A DNA stretch of 57,439 nt from JBPOHE01 sp052035915 (GCA_052035915.1 JBPOHE010000027.1:1-57439), one strand, 5' to 3'; positions 8,055-16,681 are shown, numbered from the stretch's first letter. Notes: generated from the sequence alone by a model not told the origin. Numbers and translations: made by a program.

Positions 8055-8465
8055 ATGGAGCCGATCACCATCGAGGAACGCCTTCTCCTCACCCAGGCCG
8101 TCATGGCGCTCCTCAACGACTGGGGGATGCCGGCCAAGGAGATGCTCATCCTCCTCGCCATGCCCCAGGAGATCAAACCCAGGACCCTGGGGCGTTATCT
8201 GGACGGCCACACCCCCTTGCCGGATCTGCCGGAAGTCCTGGAGCGGGCACGCTTTCTGTTGCGGATCGGCGAGGCCCTGCGCACCAGCTTCCCCACCAGT
8301 CCGGACATGAGGCGGCGTTGGATGAAGCAGGCCAACCGGCGTTTCGACCAGACCTCCCCCCTGGGGGTCATGGTTCAGGGGGGGGAACAGGGGATGATGG
8401 CGGTGCTGGCCCAACTCGATTGCACCTATGCCTGGGACATGAGCGGCTCGCAATCCAGCTATTGA
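8055..8465 (+). CDS. MbcA/ParS/Xre antitoxin-like protein (DUF2384-like)
   Basis: 136 residues. The ATG at 8055 has AGGAG six bases upstream; an in-frame TTG 21 bases earlier lacks an RBS. The N-terminal half resembles a small helical DNA-binding region (LGRYLDGHTPLPDLPEVLERA). The C-terminal half (RRRWMKQANRRFDQTSPLGV... EQGMMAVLAQLD) fits the toxin-binding pattern of DUF2384 antitoxins, in which a W/L-R-x-PN segment and a promoter-proximal helix recur. No RES or other toxin gene is adjacent, so it may be a solitary regulator. The domain call is from pattern only. Confidence 0.6.
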   Translation: MEPITIEERLLLTQAVMALLNDWGMPAKEMLILLAMPQEIKPRTLGRYLDGHTPLPDLPEVLERARFLLRIGEALRTSFPTSPDMRRRWMKQANRRFDQTSPLGVMVQGGEQGMMAVLAQLDCTYAWDMSGSQSSY

Positions 8466-8494
8466 GGTGATTGCCGAGCGATCCCTTGCCTGAT

Positions 8495-8514
8495 GGCGGC
8501 AAAGGGTTGCCGCC
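8495..8514. terminator. Perfect 8-bp hairpin after the 8055 gene
   Basis: GGCGGCAA-AGGG-TTGCCGCC forms a perfect GC-rich hairpin 30 bp after the stop codon. There is no following T-run on either strand, so it is either a weak terminator or part of a dispersed repeat of the GGCGGCAA...TTGCCGCCCTACG type. Confidence 0.4.
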
Positions 8515-8570
8515 CTACGGCTTCATGGGGCTTGATCGAGATAACAGCATCTACCTGGCTGCCGTCGCTC

Positions 8571-8688
8571 CCGGGCATGAGTGCTTTTACCCGGTTTTTT
8601 GTTCTCTAGTGGAGAACAATAGCCGATAATAATGAGATGTTGTTCTCTAAAAAAGAACAAAGAATGGCCGTTTTCGGTCAATGCCCGG
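8571..8688. repeat. Family A palindromic element, copy 2
   Basis: 118 bp, CCGGGC to GCCCGG, with hairpins GTTCTC-TAGTG-GAGAAC (8601-8617) and GTTCT/AGAAC (8642-8658). Both outer arms are of the CCGGGCAT type. It sits in a convergent gap, 3' of the 8055 gene and 70 bp 3' of the Nudix stop codon. Confidence 0.9.
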
Positions 8689-8693
8689 AGGGC

Positions 8694-8761
8694 TGTAGGG
8701 CGTGATAGCGAAGCGAGGAGTGCTACATGGATGGCGGATGCACTCCGCTTATCCGCCCTAC
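8694..8761. repeat. Family C repeat (GGATAAGCGGAG type), imperfect palindrome
   Basis: GTAGGGCGTGATAGCG at the left is an imperfect inverted copy of CGCTTATCCGCCCTAC at the right. In between lies ATGGATGGCGGATGCACTCC. The GGATAAGCGGAGTGCATCC motif belongs to a widely dispersed proteobacterial repeat type; a second piece occurs at 36247-36277. The TAG stop of the Nudix gene (8758-8760) falls inside the right arm. Confidence 0.65.
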
Positions 8762-9312
8762 TCGGCTATAGCGCCCCCTCCGCTGACGAGGTCCCTTGCC
8801 AGCATGAAACTGGCGCGGAACAGACCGACCAGGGTCTTGGCATCTCGGATCTCACCATCCAGCGCCCATTGCCGCGCCTGTGAGAAAGGCATCCAATGTA
8901 CCTCGATGGCCTCGTCCGGCTCATGCCGCCAAGCCGAGGACGACAGCTCCCCCCGGGCAAGATAGAGATGGATCACCTCGGTGAAGACCCCGGGGGAGGA
9001 GATGAAGCTCCCCAGGGATGACCACTGGCTCGCGCTCACCCCCGCCTCCTCCAGGAGTTCCCGGCTCGCCGTCTGCGCCGGGTCCTCGCCAGGGTCCAGC
9101 TTGCCCGCCGGCAGTTCCCACAGCCATCCCCCGGCCGCATGACGGTATTGACGCAGGAGACAGACCCGCCCCCGGGCATCCAGGGCCACGACCGCCGCGC
9201 CCCCAGGATGGCGGACGATTTCGAGTTCAGCCAGTCGACCGTTGGGCAGACGAACCTCCTCCAGATCCAGGGCGATGATGCGTCCGGTAAAGATTCTGCG
9301 CGGGTTCGACAT
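8758..9312 (-). CDS. nudF: ADP-ribose pyrophosphatase-like Nudix hydrolase
   Basis: A 184-residue cytosolic Nudix hydrolase, probably cleaving ADP-ribose to AMP and ribose-5-phosphate. The Nudix box is complete and begins GKLDPGEDPAQTASRELLEE, with the family GX5EX7REUXEEXGU spacing. It is preceded by a proline-less WELPAGK segment and followed by PGVFTEVIHLYLA, typical of the NudF branch. The ATG at 9310-9312 gives the family length; no clear RBS is visible. The stop codon is contributed by a dispersed repeat. The symbol is assigned by subfamily resemblance and could be another Nudix pyrophosphatase. Confidence 0.85.
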   Translation of the reverse strand: MSNPRRIFTGRIIALDLEEVRLPNGRLAELEIVRHPGGAAVVALDARGRVCLLRQYRHAAGGWLWELPAGKLDPGEDPAQTASRELLEEAGVSASQWSSLGSFISSPGVFTEVIHLYLARGELSSSAWRHEPDEAIEVHWMPFSQARQWALDGEIRDAKTLVGLFRASFMLARDLVSGGGAIAE

Positions 9313-9581
9313 GGAGGATGGGCCGCCTGGTCTGAGTCGATGAATGTTTCCTGAAAGCGGTCCGGAACGGGGCAGATTCCGCCGCAACCCCTGGTAGAAA
9401 TGGCTCCTCGCCCCTGATCCGTCCCGCTGGGGCGCCATATCACAAGTTGCGAATCTACTATATTACAATTATTACGAATTCTTTACCTGGCGGGCCATTT
9501 TTGATTAGTATTCGCATCACGACCCCTAGGTCGAGGCTCTCTGTTTCCCTCTTACACTATACCAACAAAGGCTCCTAAGTT

Positions 9582-10640
9582 ATGGATGTGTTGACTGCAA
9601 CAGTGGTTGTAGGTGTAGCCATCGTGCTGCTCTTCGACTATACGAATGGTTTTCATGACGCATCGAATATCATCGCCACCGTCATCGCCTCCCGGGCCTT
9701 GACACCGATCCAATCGGTCATCGTGGTGGCGACCTTCGAGTTTCTCGGCCCGCTTCTGGGCGGCGTGGCGGTGGCCAACACCATCGGCAAGTTCGTCACC
9801 CTGAGCGATGTCCCGCCCGCGCTTTCGGTCGCCGTGGTGGCTTGTGGTCTGTTCGCGGCCATCTTCTGGAACCTGCTCACCTGGTGGTTCGGCATCCCCT
9901 CCTCCTCCTCCCACGCCATCGTCGGTGGTCTGGCGGGTGCCGTGATCATCTCGGTGGGGGCCGATCATGTGGTCTGGGGCTTCAGCGAATTGATGCATGG
10001 TAAGTTCACCGGGGTGACCAAGGTGTTCCTGTCGCTCATCGTCTCGCCCATTCTCGGCTTCTGGGTGGGCTTTCTGCTTTATAGGGTCACCTTCCGCCTG
10101 CTGGCCCGGGCCAAACCCTCGGCCAACACCTGGTTGCGGCGGTTCCAGTGGTTCACCTCCGCCGGGCTGGCCTTCTCCCACGGCTCCAACGACGCCCAGA
10201 AGAGTATCGGCGCCATCACCCTCATCCTCATGGTGGGCGGCATGACCGCCATCGATCCCGCCACCGGCAAGCCCGGCTTCATCGTGCCCTTCTGGACCAT
10301 CCTCGCCTGTTCCATCGCCATCACCCTGGGCATCCTCTCCGGCGGCTGGCGCATCGTGCGCACGGTCGGCTTCGGTATCTACAAGGTGCGCCCGATCCAC
10401 GCCTTCTCCGCCCAGGCCACCTCGGCCTCGCTGATCCTCTCCGCCTCCGTGCTTGGCGCCCCGGTCTCCACCACCCATGTGGTGAGTTCCGCCATCATGG
10501 GTATCGGCGCCGGGGAACGCCCCAAGGCGGTGCGCTGGGCCAAGGCCAAAGAAATCGTCAGCACCTGGGTGATTACCATACCCGCCGCAGGCATAGTCGC
10601 GGCCCTGACCGTTCTCGCGGTCGTTCCCTTCGTGAAGTAA
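9582..10640 (+). CDS. pit: Inorganic phosphate transporter, PiT family
   Basis: A 352-residue inner-membrane low-affinity phosphate/metal-phosphate symporter. Duplicated PiT signatures are visible: FDYTNGFHDASNIIAT near the N-terminus and FSHGSNDAQKSIGAI in the second half, plus PSSSSHAIVGGLAGA and APVSTTHVVSSAIMG. There are about nine to ten hydrophobic helices. An AT-rich stretch (about 9440-9510) upstream probably contains the promoter; no certain Pho box was found. The DUF47 accessory gene follows 86 bp downstream, the classical Pit partner arrangement. Confidence 0.93.
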   Translation: MDVLTATVVVGVAIVLLFDYTNGFHDASNIIATVIASRALTPIQSVIVVATFEFLGPLLGGVAVANTIGKFVTLSDVPPALSVAVVACGLFAAIFWNLLTWWFGIPSSSSHAIVGGLAGAVIISVGADHVVWGFSELMHGKFTGVTKVFLSLIVSPILGFWVGFLLYRVTFRLLARAKPSANTWLRRFQWFTSAGLAFSHGSNDAQKSIGAITLILMVGGMTAIDPATGKPGFIVPFWTILACSIAITLGILSGGWRIVRTVGFGIYKVRPIHAFSAQATSASLILSASVLGAPVSTTHVVSSAIMGIGAGERPKAVRWAKAKEIVSTWVITIPAAGIVAALTVLAVVPFVK

Positions 10641-10726
10641 GCGAGGCGCCAAGGCACAACGGCGATATCTCCCAAACCTTATCCTTTTTACCCCTGTACC
10701 GATTTTTTATTTGAGAGGAATTTGCA

Positions 10727-11428
10727 ATGAGTGGTGGTTCCAATACAGTCATTTCCCGCCTGGTGGACAACGTCTTCCCGCGCATGCCGGATTTTTACGG
10801 CATGCTGAACCAGCAGTGCGACCTGGTGCTCCGTTCCACGGAGGCCTTCGTCGAGTTCATGAAGGGCGGTGCGACCGAAGAGCTGGGCACCAAGATCCGC
10901 GCCATGGAGAAAGAGGGTGACGAGATCAAGGCCCGCAACATGGAGGTCCTGAGCCGCGCCTTCGCCACGCCGATGGACCGCGAGGACATCTACCGCGCCG
11001 TGTCCGCCATCGACGAGATCCTCAACTATGCCAAGACCACGGTGCGCGAGATGGAGACCCTGGGCGTGAAACCCGACCAGCACATGGTGGCCATCGCCGA
11101 GCTGATCCGGGACGGAACCGAGTCCCTGCGTAGCGGTTTCTCCAAGCTGTCTTCCCATCCGGCTCATGCCGAGTCCGACGCCCAGGCCGCCCGCAAGGCC
11201 GAACGCAACTCCGAGAAGGTCTACCGCGCCGCCCTGGCCGAACTCTTCAACGCTGACCATATCATCCAGGCCCTGCATCAGAAATCCGAGAATGCCGAGG
11301 CCCAGGCGATGATGTATGTGATCGAGATCTTCAAGCGTCGCGAGATCTACCGTCATCTGTCCAACGCCGCGGATCGTCTGGAGCACGCCGGCAGCGTGCT
11401 GCATGACATCATCGTGCAGATCGCCTAG
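10727..11428 (+). CDS. DUF47 (PhoU-like) Pit accessory protein
   Basis: A 233-residue all-helical cytoplasmic protein of the DUF47/TIGR00153 family, related to PhoU, that modulates the neighbouring phosphate transporter. Seen: the N-terminal block FPRMPDFYGMLNQQCDL, conserved acidic helices (AMEKEGDEIKARNMEVL), DREDIYRAVSAIDEIL, and the late RREIYRHLSNAADRLE helix with D/E metal-binding character. It begins with ATG after GAGAGGAATTTGCA (AGAGG RBS). It is the last gene of a pit-DUF47 operon, closed by a clear terminator. Confidence 0.92.
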   Translation: MSGGSNTVISRLVDNVFPRMPDFYGMLNQQCDLVLRSTEAFVEFMKGGATEELGTKIRAMEKEGDEIKARNMEVLSRAFATPMDREDIYRAVSAIDEILNYAKTTVREMETLGVKPDQHMVAIAELIRDGTESLRSGFSKLSSHPAHAESDAQAARKAERNSEKVYRAALAELFNADHIIQALHQKSENAEAQAMMYVIEIFKRREIYRHLSNAADRLEHAGSVLHDIIVQIA

Positions 11429-11449
11429 CCTTCCCGGCTTTCCAGTCGA

Positions 11450-11481
11450 GACACAGCCGCCTCCGGGCGGCTGTGTCTTTT
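11450..11481 (+). terminator. Rho-independent terminator of the pit-DUF47 operon
   Basis: A perfect 12-bp stem, GACACAGCCGCC (11450-11461) with GGCGGCTGTGTC (11466-11477), a TCCG loop, then TTTT. It lies 21 bp after the DUF47 stop codon. Confidence 0.9.
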
Positions 11482-11529
11482 GTAGCCCTGTGATGGAATG
11501 ACAGGAAAGGGAACCAGCCAGGCTGGTTC

Positions 11530-11646
11530 CGGGCCTCGGCTGATGTAGCCGATTTTTCGTTCTCCATTCAAGAACAATTCGACTCATAAAGAGATATTGT
11601 TCTCGAAAAAAGAACGAAAAATGGCCATTTTTCGTCGATGCCCGGA
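11530..11646. repeat. Family A palindromic element, copy 3
   Basis: 117 bp. Left arm CCGGGCCTCGGCTGATG... TTTTTCG; right arm GAAAAATGGCCATT... GATGCCCGG. Hairpins lie at GTTCTCCATTCAAGAAC and GTTCTCGAAAAAAGAAC. The central dyad is GAACAAT...ATTGTTC. It sits in the convergent gap between the DUF47 gene and the LPS-kinase gene, next to a family B repeat. Confidence 0.9.
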
Positions 11647-11682
11647 AGGCTGACAGAGGAACATTCCCTCTTGGCGCCTTCT

Positions 11683-11824
11683 TATTGATATTCGTAGGCT
11701 GGTCTTGAGGCGCGAAGCGCCGAAACCCAGCTTCTTGCGCGAACAAAGCGGCTGGGATTCGCTTCGCTCATCGCCAGCCTACTCCATGGCTTTCAGGCGG
11801 ATAAACCAATAGGAATTGGTATTA
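11683..11824. repeat. Family B MITE-like repeat, second copy (inverted, one end truncated)
   Basis: The reverse complement of the repeat at 1676-1830 over about 140 bp: TATTCGTAGGCTGG, TTGAGGCGCGAAGCGC, GCTGGGATTCGCTTCGCTCA, TTTCAGGCGGATAAAC and the GG(A)ATTGGTATTA end are all shared. The left terminal repeat (TAATACCATTTC) is absent. It lies 48 bp 3' of the LPS-kinase stop. Confidence 0.8.
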
Positions 11825-11871
11825 GAGCGGCGAATTCAGGGCCGGCCTCCGACCACTCGGAAACAAAGCAT

Positions 11872-12693
11872 CTATTCGGAAACGATATTGGTTGGAGGTC
11901 GCCGATCGAGGTGGGCCTTGACGGCGCGAAACAGGGCCTTGGCCGCTCCTCGCTCCGCCTCCGGCCCCAGATAGTCGCGCACGAAGCGGTAGCGATCCCG
12001 CAGACTGCAATAGCCGAGGGCCAACCGCGCCAAGCCGGAGAGATCGACCACCACCCCCCGGCGTCGGAACAGAGACCTCTCCTCCGCCCGCGGACAGTCG
12101 ATCCAGACCGGCACCAATCGGTCTCCCTGCCGCTGGATGAGGATGTTGCGCCATTTGAGATCATGGTGAAAAAACCCGGCCCCATGCGCCCGCTGCAATT
12201 GGAGCAATAACTGTCCCGCAATCTCCCGGTAAAGACGCCGTCGTTCCGGCGGTGGCAGAGGGCGCCATACCTCCTGGGCGAATCTGGCCAGATCCAGGCT
12301 GTCGGGCACCGCCCTGGTGACCAGGAAGGCGGCCTGGAGCATACCGAACAGCCGTTGTTCACCGAAGGCCACCACATCCAGGCTGGGGATACCGAGGCTC
12401 GCCAACCGGGCATAGCCGAAGGCCTCGACCGCCGCCTTGCCGGGCCGCAGCCAGAACTCCAGCCATTTTTTCACCGCATAGCGATAACGCTTGAAATACA
12501 CCACCTCGCCGCTGTCCAGCGTCAACCGGAAACAGCGGGTGGATGGCGAGCGGGAGACCAGTTCCCCCCGCTCCAAGTCGACCCAGCCGCCATCCGGCCC
12601 GATCCCGGCCCGGGCCAGAGGCGCCTCCCAGTCTTTCAGGCTCAGCCAACGGGTGCCCTGGAATACCTGGACTGACCTGGTGAGCGGGATCAT
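11872..12693 (-). CDS. Lipopolysaccharide kinase (Kdo/WaaP-type) family protein
   Basis: A 273-residue soluble kinase-like protein. The catalytic loop GAGFFHHDLKWRNILI contains the HxDxKxxN pattern, and WIDCPRAEE stands in the DFG position. The N-terminal lobe shows YFKRYRY with the candidate ATP-binding lysine. The family phosphorylates sugars of the LPS inner core. The ATG at 12691-12693 overlaps the hrpB stop by four bases (ATGA), so it is translated with hrpB. The DCP in place of DFG should be noted; whether activity is retained is unknown. Confidence 0.8.
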   Translation of the reverse strand: MIPLTRSVQVFQGTRWLSLKDWEAPLARAGIGPDGGWVDLERGELVSRSPSTRCFRLTLDSGEVVYFKRYRYAVKKWLEFWLRPGKAAVEAFGYARLASLGIPSLDVVAFGEQRLFGMLQAAFLVTRAVPDSLDLARFAQEVWRPLPPPERRRLYREIAGQLLLQLQRAHGAGFFHHDLKWRNILIQRQGDRLVPVWIDCPRAEERSLFRRRGVVVDLSGLARLALGYCSLRDRYRFVRDYLGPEAERGAAKALFRAVKAHLDRRPPTNIVSE

Positions 12694-15245
12694 GAAGCGC
12701 TCCCCGGCTTACGCGGTCGTACGGTCGCCGTCGGGGGGGCGTTCCAGGGATCGTCCGGCCAGAAGTGCTTGGGATAGCGACCCTTCAATTCCTTCTTCAC
12801 CTCCGCGTAGGTGCGATTCCAGAACCCCGCCAGATCCTGGGTGACCTGGATGGGGCGTTGGGCGGGAGACAGCAGGTGCAACACCAGGGGAATCCGTCCG
12901 CCGCAGACCCGGGGGGTCTCGGCGAGACCGAAGACCTCCTGCAAGCGCACGGCCAGGATGGGTGCGGCGTTCGCCGCATACTCCAGGCGCCGCCGGGAAC
13001 CACTCGGCATCGGTAGGTGGGTGGGAGCGAGGACATCCAACCGTTGCCGCTGCACCGGATCGAGCCGGGAGGCCAGTCCGGCAGCCAGATCAATCCCCTG
13101 GAGATCCCGTCGCCCTCGGCACCCCCAGAGCTGTGGCTCCAACCACTGTTCCAGGCTCAGCAACAACCCCTGATCCGAGACATCCGGCCACTGACCCTCG
13201 GGATCCCAGGCGCGTAACGAAAGAACCCGCTGGCGCCACTGATCGATCTCCTCATTCCAGGGTAGCCACGTCAGTCCCGCACGGCGGATCTGCTCACAAA
13301 GCAGATGTCGCACTTCCGAACCATCCGTCACCTCCAAGCGCCGCTCCTGGAGCACCAAGGCGCCCAAACGCTCTGCTTCCCGGGCCGCCACCGTCTCGCT
13401 CCGGCTATCCCAACCCAGGCTGGTCTCCCGGCGGATACGATCGCCGGCGACACGACGCAGCTCGGCCTCCGCCAGGGTGGCGGCCAGTAGGATACGCCCC
13501 TCGCTCACCCCGGCATCGACCCCGGCGACGGCCAGATACTCCTCTCCGCCCAGGGGGTCCCCGGCCTCGAGGCGCAAGGCCCGTCCGGAACTGGCCAGGA
13601 ACCCGGCCTCCCGCGCCCCCCGGCGTTTGGCGATCCGCTCCGGATACGCCAGGGCCACCAGTCCTCCCAAGGAATAGGGAACCCCTTTCGCCTTCCGCGC
13701 CCCTCCAGCCAAGAGGGCGCCAAAAGTTCGGCTCAGGGTCAAACCGGTACGGAGACGGGCCGGGTCGGTGCCCTGAGGCCCTCCACCCCGACCTCGATCC
13801 GCCCGCCAAGCCTGGAATAGACGCCTCCTGATCTCCAGATCGGCCCCCTCGAGGCGGCGCGCCTCGGGTAGGAGCAGATCGCGTTCGCTCAACAAGGCCG
13901 CCAGATCGCAGCCGTCCTGGAGTTGGCCCGCGGCCTGCGCCGCCAGCAGCATATAGGCAAGCCGGGGATGCAGGGGCAGACCCGCCATCTGCCGGCCCAG
14001 CTCCGTCACCCGCCCCTGGTCGTCGATGGCCCCAAGCTGGGTGAGCAATTGCCGCGCCTGGGCATAGGCCCCGGCTGGCGGTGGATCCTGCCAGATCATC
14101 CCGTCCGGGGTCGAAACGCCCCAGAGCGCCAATTCCAGGGCGAGGGGAGCCAGATCGGCTTCCAGCATCTCCGGTGGGTCCCGTTCAAGTCGTTTTTCCT
14201 GCTCGGCCTGGGACCAGAGGCGGTAGCAGAGGCCTGGTCCCAGCCGACCGGCGCGGCCGCTCCGCTGCTCGGCCGTGCCGCGGGACGAACGCAAGGAATG
14301 CAGACGGGTCATACCCGAGCCGGGATCGAACCGGGCGCGACGGGACCAACCGCTATCCACCACCGCACCGATGCCCTCGATGGTGAGACTGGTCTCGGCG
14401 ATGGAGGTGGCCAAGACGACCCGGCGGCGTCCCCCGGGATCGGGCAGGATGGCGGCGGCCTGTTCGGCGAGGCTCATATCGCCGTACAGTGGGCGGATGA
14501 GCAGTCCGGTTTCCGCCAATTCGGTCTCCATAAGCGCCGCCGCCCGGTGGATCTCGCCACTCCCGGGGAGAAAGACCAGGATGTCCCCCCTCTGTTCGCT
14601 CAGGGCACGCCTCACCCCTCGCGCCACCTCTCCGGGAAGGTCACGCAGGCTGTTCCCGCCACCCAGGTAGTGGATGGACACCGGATAGGGCCTCCGCCCC
14701 CCCGAGAACACCCGGGCCCGGTCGAGGAACTGCGACAACCTGGTGCCATCGAGGGTCGCCGACATGGCGAGCAGACGCAGATCCGGACGGATGGAACGAC
14801 GCACATCCTGACAGAGGCTCAGGGCGAGATCGGCGTGCAGGCTGCGCTCATGGATCTCATCGAAGATCACCAGACCGACGCCGGCAAGCTCGGGATCCGC
14901 CTGGAGGCGCTTGGTCAACAGACCTTCGGTCACCACCTCCAGGCGGGTGGCCGCCGAGACCCGCCGATCGAGGCGAACGGCATAACCGATACGCCCACCC
15001 ACTTCCTCCCCCAGGGTCCGCGCCATGAAGGTCGCCGCCGACCGGGCCGCCAGACGCCTGGGTTCGAGCATGAGGATGCGCTGGCCCCGGAGCCAATCCT
15101 GCTCCAGGAGCGCCAGGGGGACGTGGGTGGTCTTGCCGCTGCCGGGTGGGGCGACCAGAATGGCGACCCCTTGCTCAACCAAGCTCAGGCCGAGTTGTGG
15201 GATGAGTTCCGTCAGCGACGATGACTGGAGGGCTTCCTGAGTCAC
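12690..15245 (-). CDS. hrpB: ATP-dependent helicase HrpB
   Basis: An 851-residue DEAH/RHA-type RNA helicase of uncertain physiological role. Seen in order: Walker A APPGSGKTTHVP, FDEIHERSLHADLAL (DEIH box), SATLDGTRL, LVFLPGSGEI, ATSIAETSLTIEG, RSGRAGRLGPG, and the HrpB-specific C-terminal domain ending FWPDDPWNAPPTATVRPR. The start is GTG (15243-15245), overlapping the upstream DUF1269 stop by four bases (GTGA). A longer upstream reading is out of character. It is the middle gene of a DUF1269-hrpB-kinase operon. Confidence 0.95.
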   Translation of the reverse strand: MTQEALQSSSLTELIPQLGLSLVEQGVAILVAPPGSGKTTHVPLALLEQDWLRGQRILMLEPRRLAARSAATFMARTLGEEVGGRIGYAVRLDRRVSAATRLEVVTEGLLTKRLQADPELAGVGLVIFDEIHERSLHADLALSLCQDVRRSIRPDLRLLAMSATLDGTRLSQFLDRARVFSGGRRPYPVSIHYLGGGNSLRDLPGEVARGVRRALSEQRGDILVFLPGSGEIHRAAALMETELAETGLLIRPLYGDMSLAEQAAAILPDPGGRRRVVLATSIAETSLTIEGIGAVVDSGWSRRARFDPGSGMTRLHSLRSSRGTAEQRSGRAGRLGPGLCYRLWSQAEQEKRLERDPPEMLEADLAPLALELALWGVSTPDGMIWQDPPPAGAYAQARQLLTQLGAIDDQGRVTELGRQMAGLPLHPRLAYMLLAAQAAGQLQDGCDLAALLSERDLLLPEARRLEGADLEIRRRLFQAWRADRGRGGGPQGTDPARLRTGLTLSRTFGALLAGGARKAKGVPYSLGGLVALAYPERIAKRRGAREAGFLASSGRALRLEAGDPLGGEEYLAVAGVDAGVSEGRILLAATLAEAELRRVAGDRIRRETSLGWDSRSETVAAREAERLGALVLQERRLEVTDGSEVRHLLCEQIRRAGLTWLPWNEEIDQWRQRVLSLRAWDPEGQWPDVSDQGLLLSLEQWLEPQLWGCRGRRDLQGIDLAAGLASRLDPVQRQRLDVLAPTHLPMPSGSRRRLEYAANAAPILAVRLQEVFGLAETPRVCGGRIPLVLHLLSPAQRPIQVTQDLAGFWNRTYAEVKKELKGRYPKHFWPDDPWNAPPTATVRPRKPGSAS

Positions 15246-15742
15246 CAGCGGGGGGCGCGAAAGACCCGGATGTCGGCCCCGGGATGGAGTCTGAGGAGAC
15301 TCTCCTTGATCCCCTCCACCTGGGCCTTGGGGACATCGACCATCAAGAGGATCTGGCCGCGCTCGATGGCGGCCTCGAAGCGATCCAGGAGATGATTCCG
15401 CTCCTGGCTGGAAACCAGGGCCTTGACCAGGGCGCCGAAAATAGCGCCCAACACCGTCATGGTGATCATGGCTCCCATCCCCAGTTCCAGCCCCGGCGGG
15501 GGAAAAGTCACCGTCAACCAACCGCCGATAAACCCGGCCAAGGCGCCGAACAGGATACCGAACTCCAAACCATGAACGAGTTCGGTCCGCTGGAGCATTC
15601 CAGCTTCGGGCAGTCCTTCCATCGACTGGGACAGACTGGCGACGCAATGCAGATGCCGCTGGGGAATCCCGGCCCCTTTCAGCTCAGCGACAATCATTCT
15701 GGCCATGTTCGCGTCAGGCAAAAGAAAATAGAGTCGCCGCAT
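15242..15742 (-). CDS. DUF1269-like membrane protein with glycine-zipper segment
   Basis: 166 residues. An N-terminal soluble part (RRLYFLLPDANMARMIVAEL) resembles a ferredoxin-like fold. Then come two glycine-rich hydrophobic segments (FGILFGALAGFIGGWLTV and MGAMITMTVLGAIFGALVKA), and a C-terminal part, ILLMVDVPKAQVEGIKESL. This layout matches DUF1269 and related stress proteins of the inner membrane, whose function is unknown. It is the first gene of the operon with hrpB and upstream of it by a 4-nt overlap. A small gap of 57 bp separates it from galU, so it could be read from the galU promoter. Confidence 0.75.
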   Translation of the reverse strand: MRRLYFLLPDANMARMIVAELKGAGIPQRHLHCVASLSQSMEGLPEAGMLQRTELVHGLEFGILFGALAGFIGGWLTVTFPPPGLELGMGAMITMTVLGAIFGALVKALVSSQERNHLLDRFEAAIERGQILLMVDVPKAQVEGIKESLLRLHPGADIRVFRAPRW

Positions 15743-15799
15743 CCTCTTTCCCCCCTTAGCCGCCTCCGGGGCGAAAGCACCCCGGAGAGGGCCGTCTAC

Positions 15800-16681
15800 T
15801 CAGATACTCTTGGCTCGCTCCCGCAGGATCTGGGCGAATCCAGATCCCAACTCCGGATGACGCAAGGCATAATCCAGGGTAGCCTCCAGATAGCCGAGTT
15901 TGGAGCCACAGTCATAGCGTTTGCCACTGAAGCGATAGGCCATCACCGGCTCCCGCGTCAGCATACGGGCGATGCCGTCGGTGAGCTGGATCTCGTTGCC
16001 GGCACCACGCCCGGTCTGCATCAGTTGATTGAAGATCGAGGAAGTCAGGATATAACGCCCGACGACGCCGAGATCCGAAGGGGCCTCCTCGGGTTTTGGT
16101 TTTTCGACGATACCTTTAACGCCCCCGAGCTTGGCGTTCGAGTCCGCCACATCGACCACGCCATAGCTGCGGGAGTCTTCCGGGCGGATCTTCTCCACCG
16201 CCAGGATGCTGCAATTGCTGGTATTGAAGGCATCCACCATCTGCGCCAGACAACCTCGCCCCGCGTCGTAGATCAGATCGTCGGCGAGCAGGATGGCGAA
16301 AGGCTCGTCCCCCACCACCGGCTCGGCACAGAGCACAGCATGCCCCAAGCCGCGGGGCATGTCTTGACGGATGAAGATACAGGTGACATGGGGCGGCACG
16401 ATATCCCGCACCAAGGCCAGGGTCTCGGTCTTCCCCCGGGCGTCGAGTTCGGCTTCGAGCTCGTAGGCCATATCGAAGTGATCCTCGATCGCCCGCTTCT
16501 GGCGTCCGGTGATAAAGATCAGGTCTTCGATCCCGGCGGCTACCGCCTCCTCGACGGCGTACTGGATCAAAGGCTTGTCGACAACGGGTAACATCTCCTT
16601 CGGACTGGCCTTGGTGGCCGGAAGAAAACGGGTACCCATTCCTCCCACCGGGAAGACCGCCTTGCGAATCGTCTTGGTCAT
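15800..16681 (-). CDS. galU: UTP-glucose-1-phosphate uridylyltransferase
   Basis: Makes UDP-glucose, the precursor of LPS core sugars, UDP-glucuronate and other exopolysaccharides. The 293-residue protein has the nucleotide-binding GGMGTRFLPATKASPKEM, DKPLIQYAVEEA, LLADDLI and the late family motif GKRYDCGSKLGYL. The ATG at 16679-16681 gives the normal family length and is preceded by AAGGGG. It is downstream of cysC on the same strand (67-bp gap). It fits with the nucleotide-sugar enzymes at 43-45 kb. Confidence 0.95.
   Translation of the reverse strand: MTKTIRKAVFPVGGMGTRFLPATKASPKEMLPVVDKPLIQYAVEEAVAAGIEDLIFITGRQKRAIEDHFDMAYELEAELDARGKTETLALVRDIVPPHVTCIFIRQDMPRGLGHAVLCAEPVVGDEPFAILLADDLIYDAGRGCLAQMVDAFNTSNCSILAVEKIRPEDSRSYGVVDVADSNAKLGGVKGIVEKPKPEEAPSDLGVVGRYILTSSIFNQLMQTGRGAGNEIQLTDGIARMLTREPVMAYRFSGKRYDCGSKLGYLEATLDYALRHPELGSGFAQILRERAKSI

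Noticed and set aside
9440..9520. A Pho box before the phosphate transporter
   Set aside because: AT-rich TTAC repeats are present but spacing and sequence do not match CTGTCAT direct repeats; PiT genes are usually not PhoB-activated.
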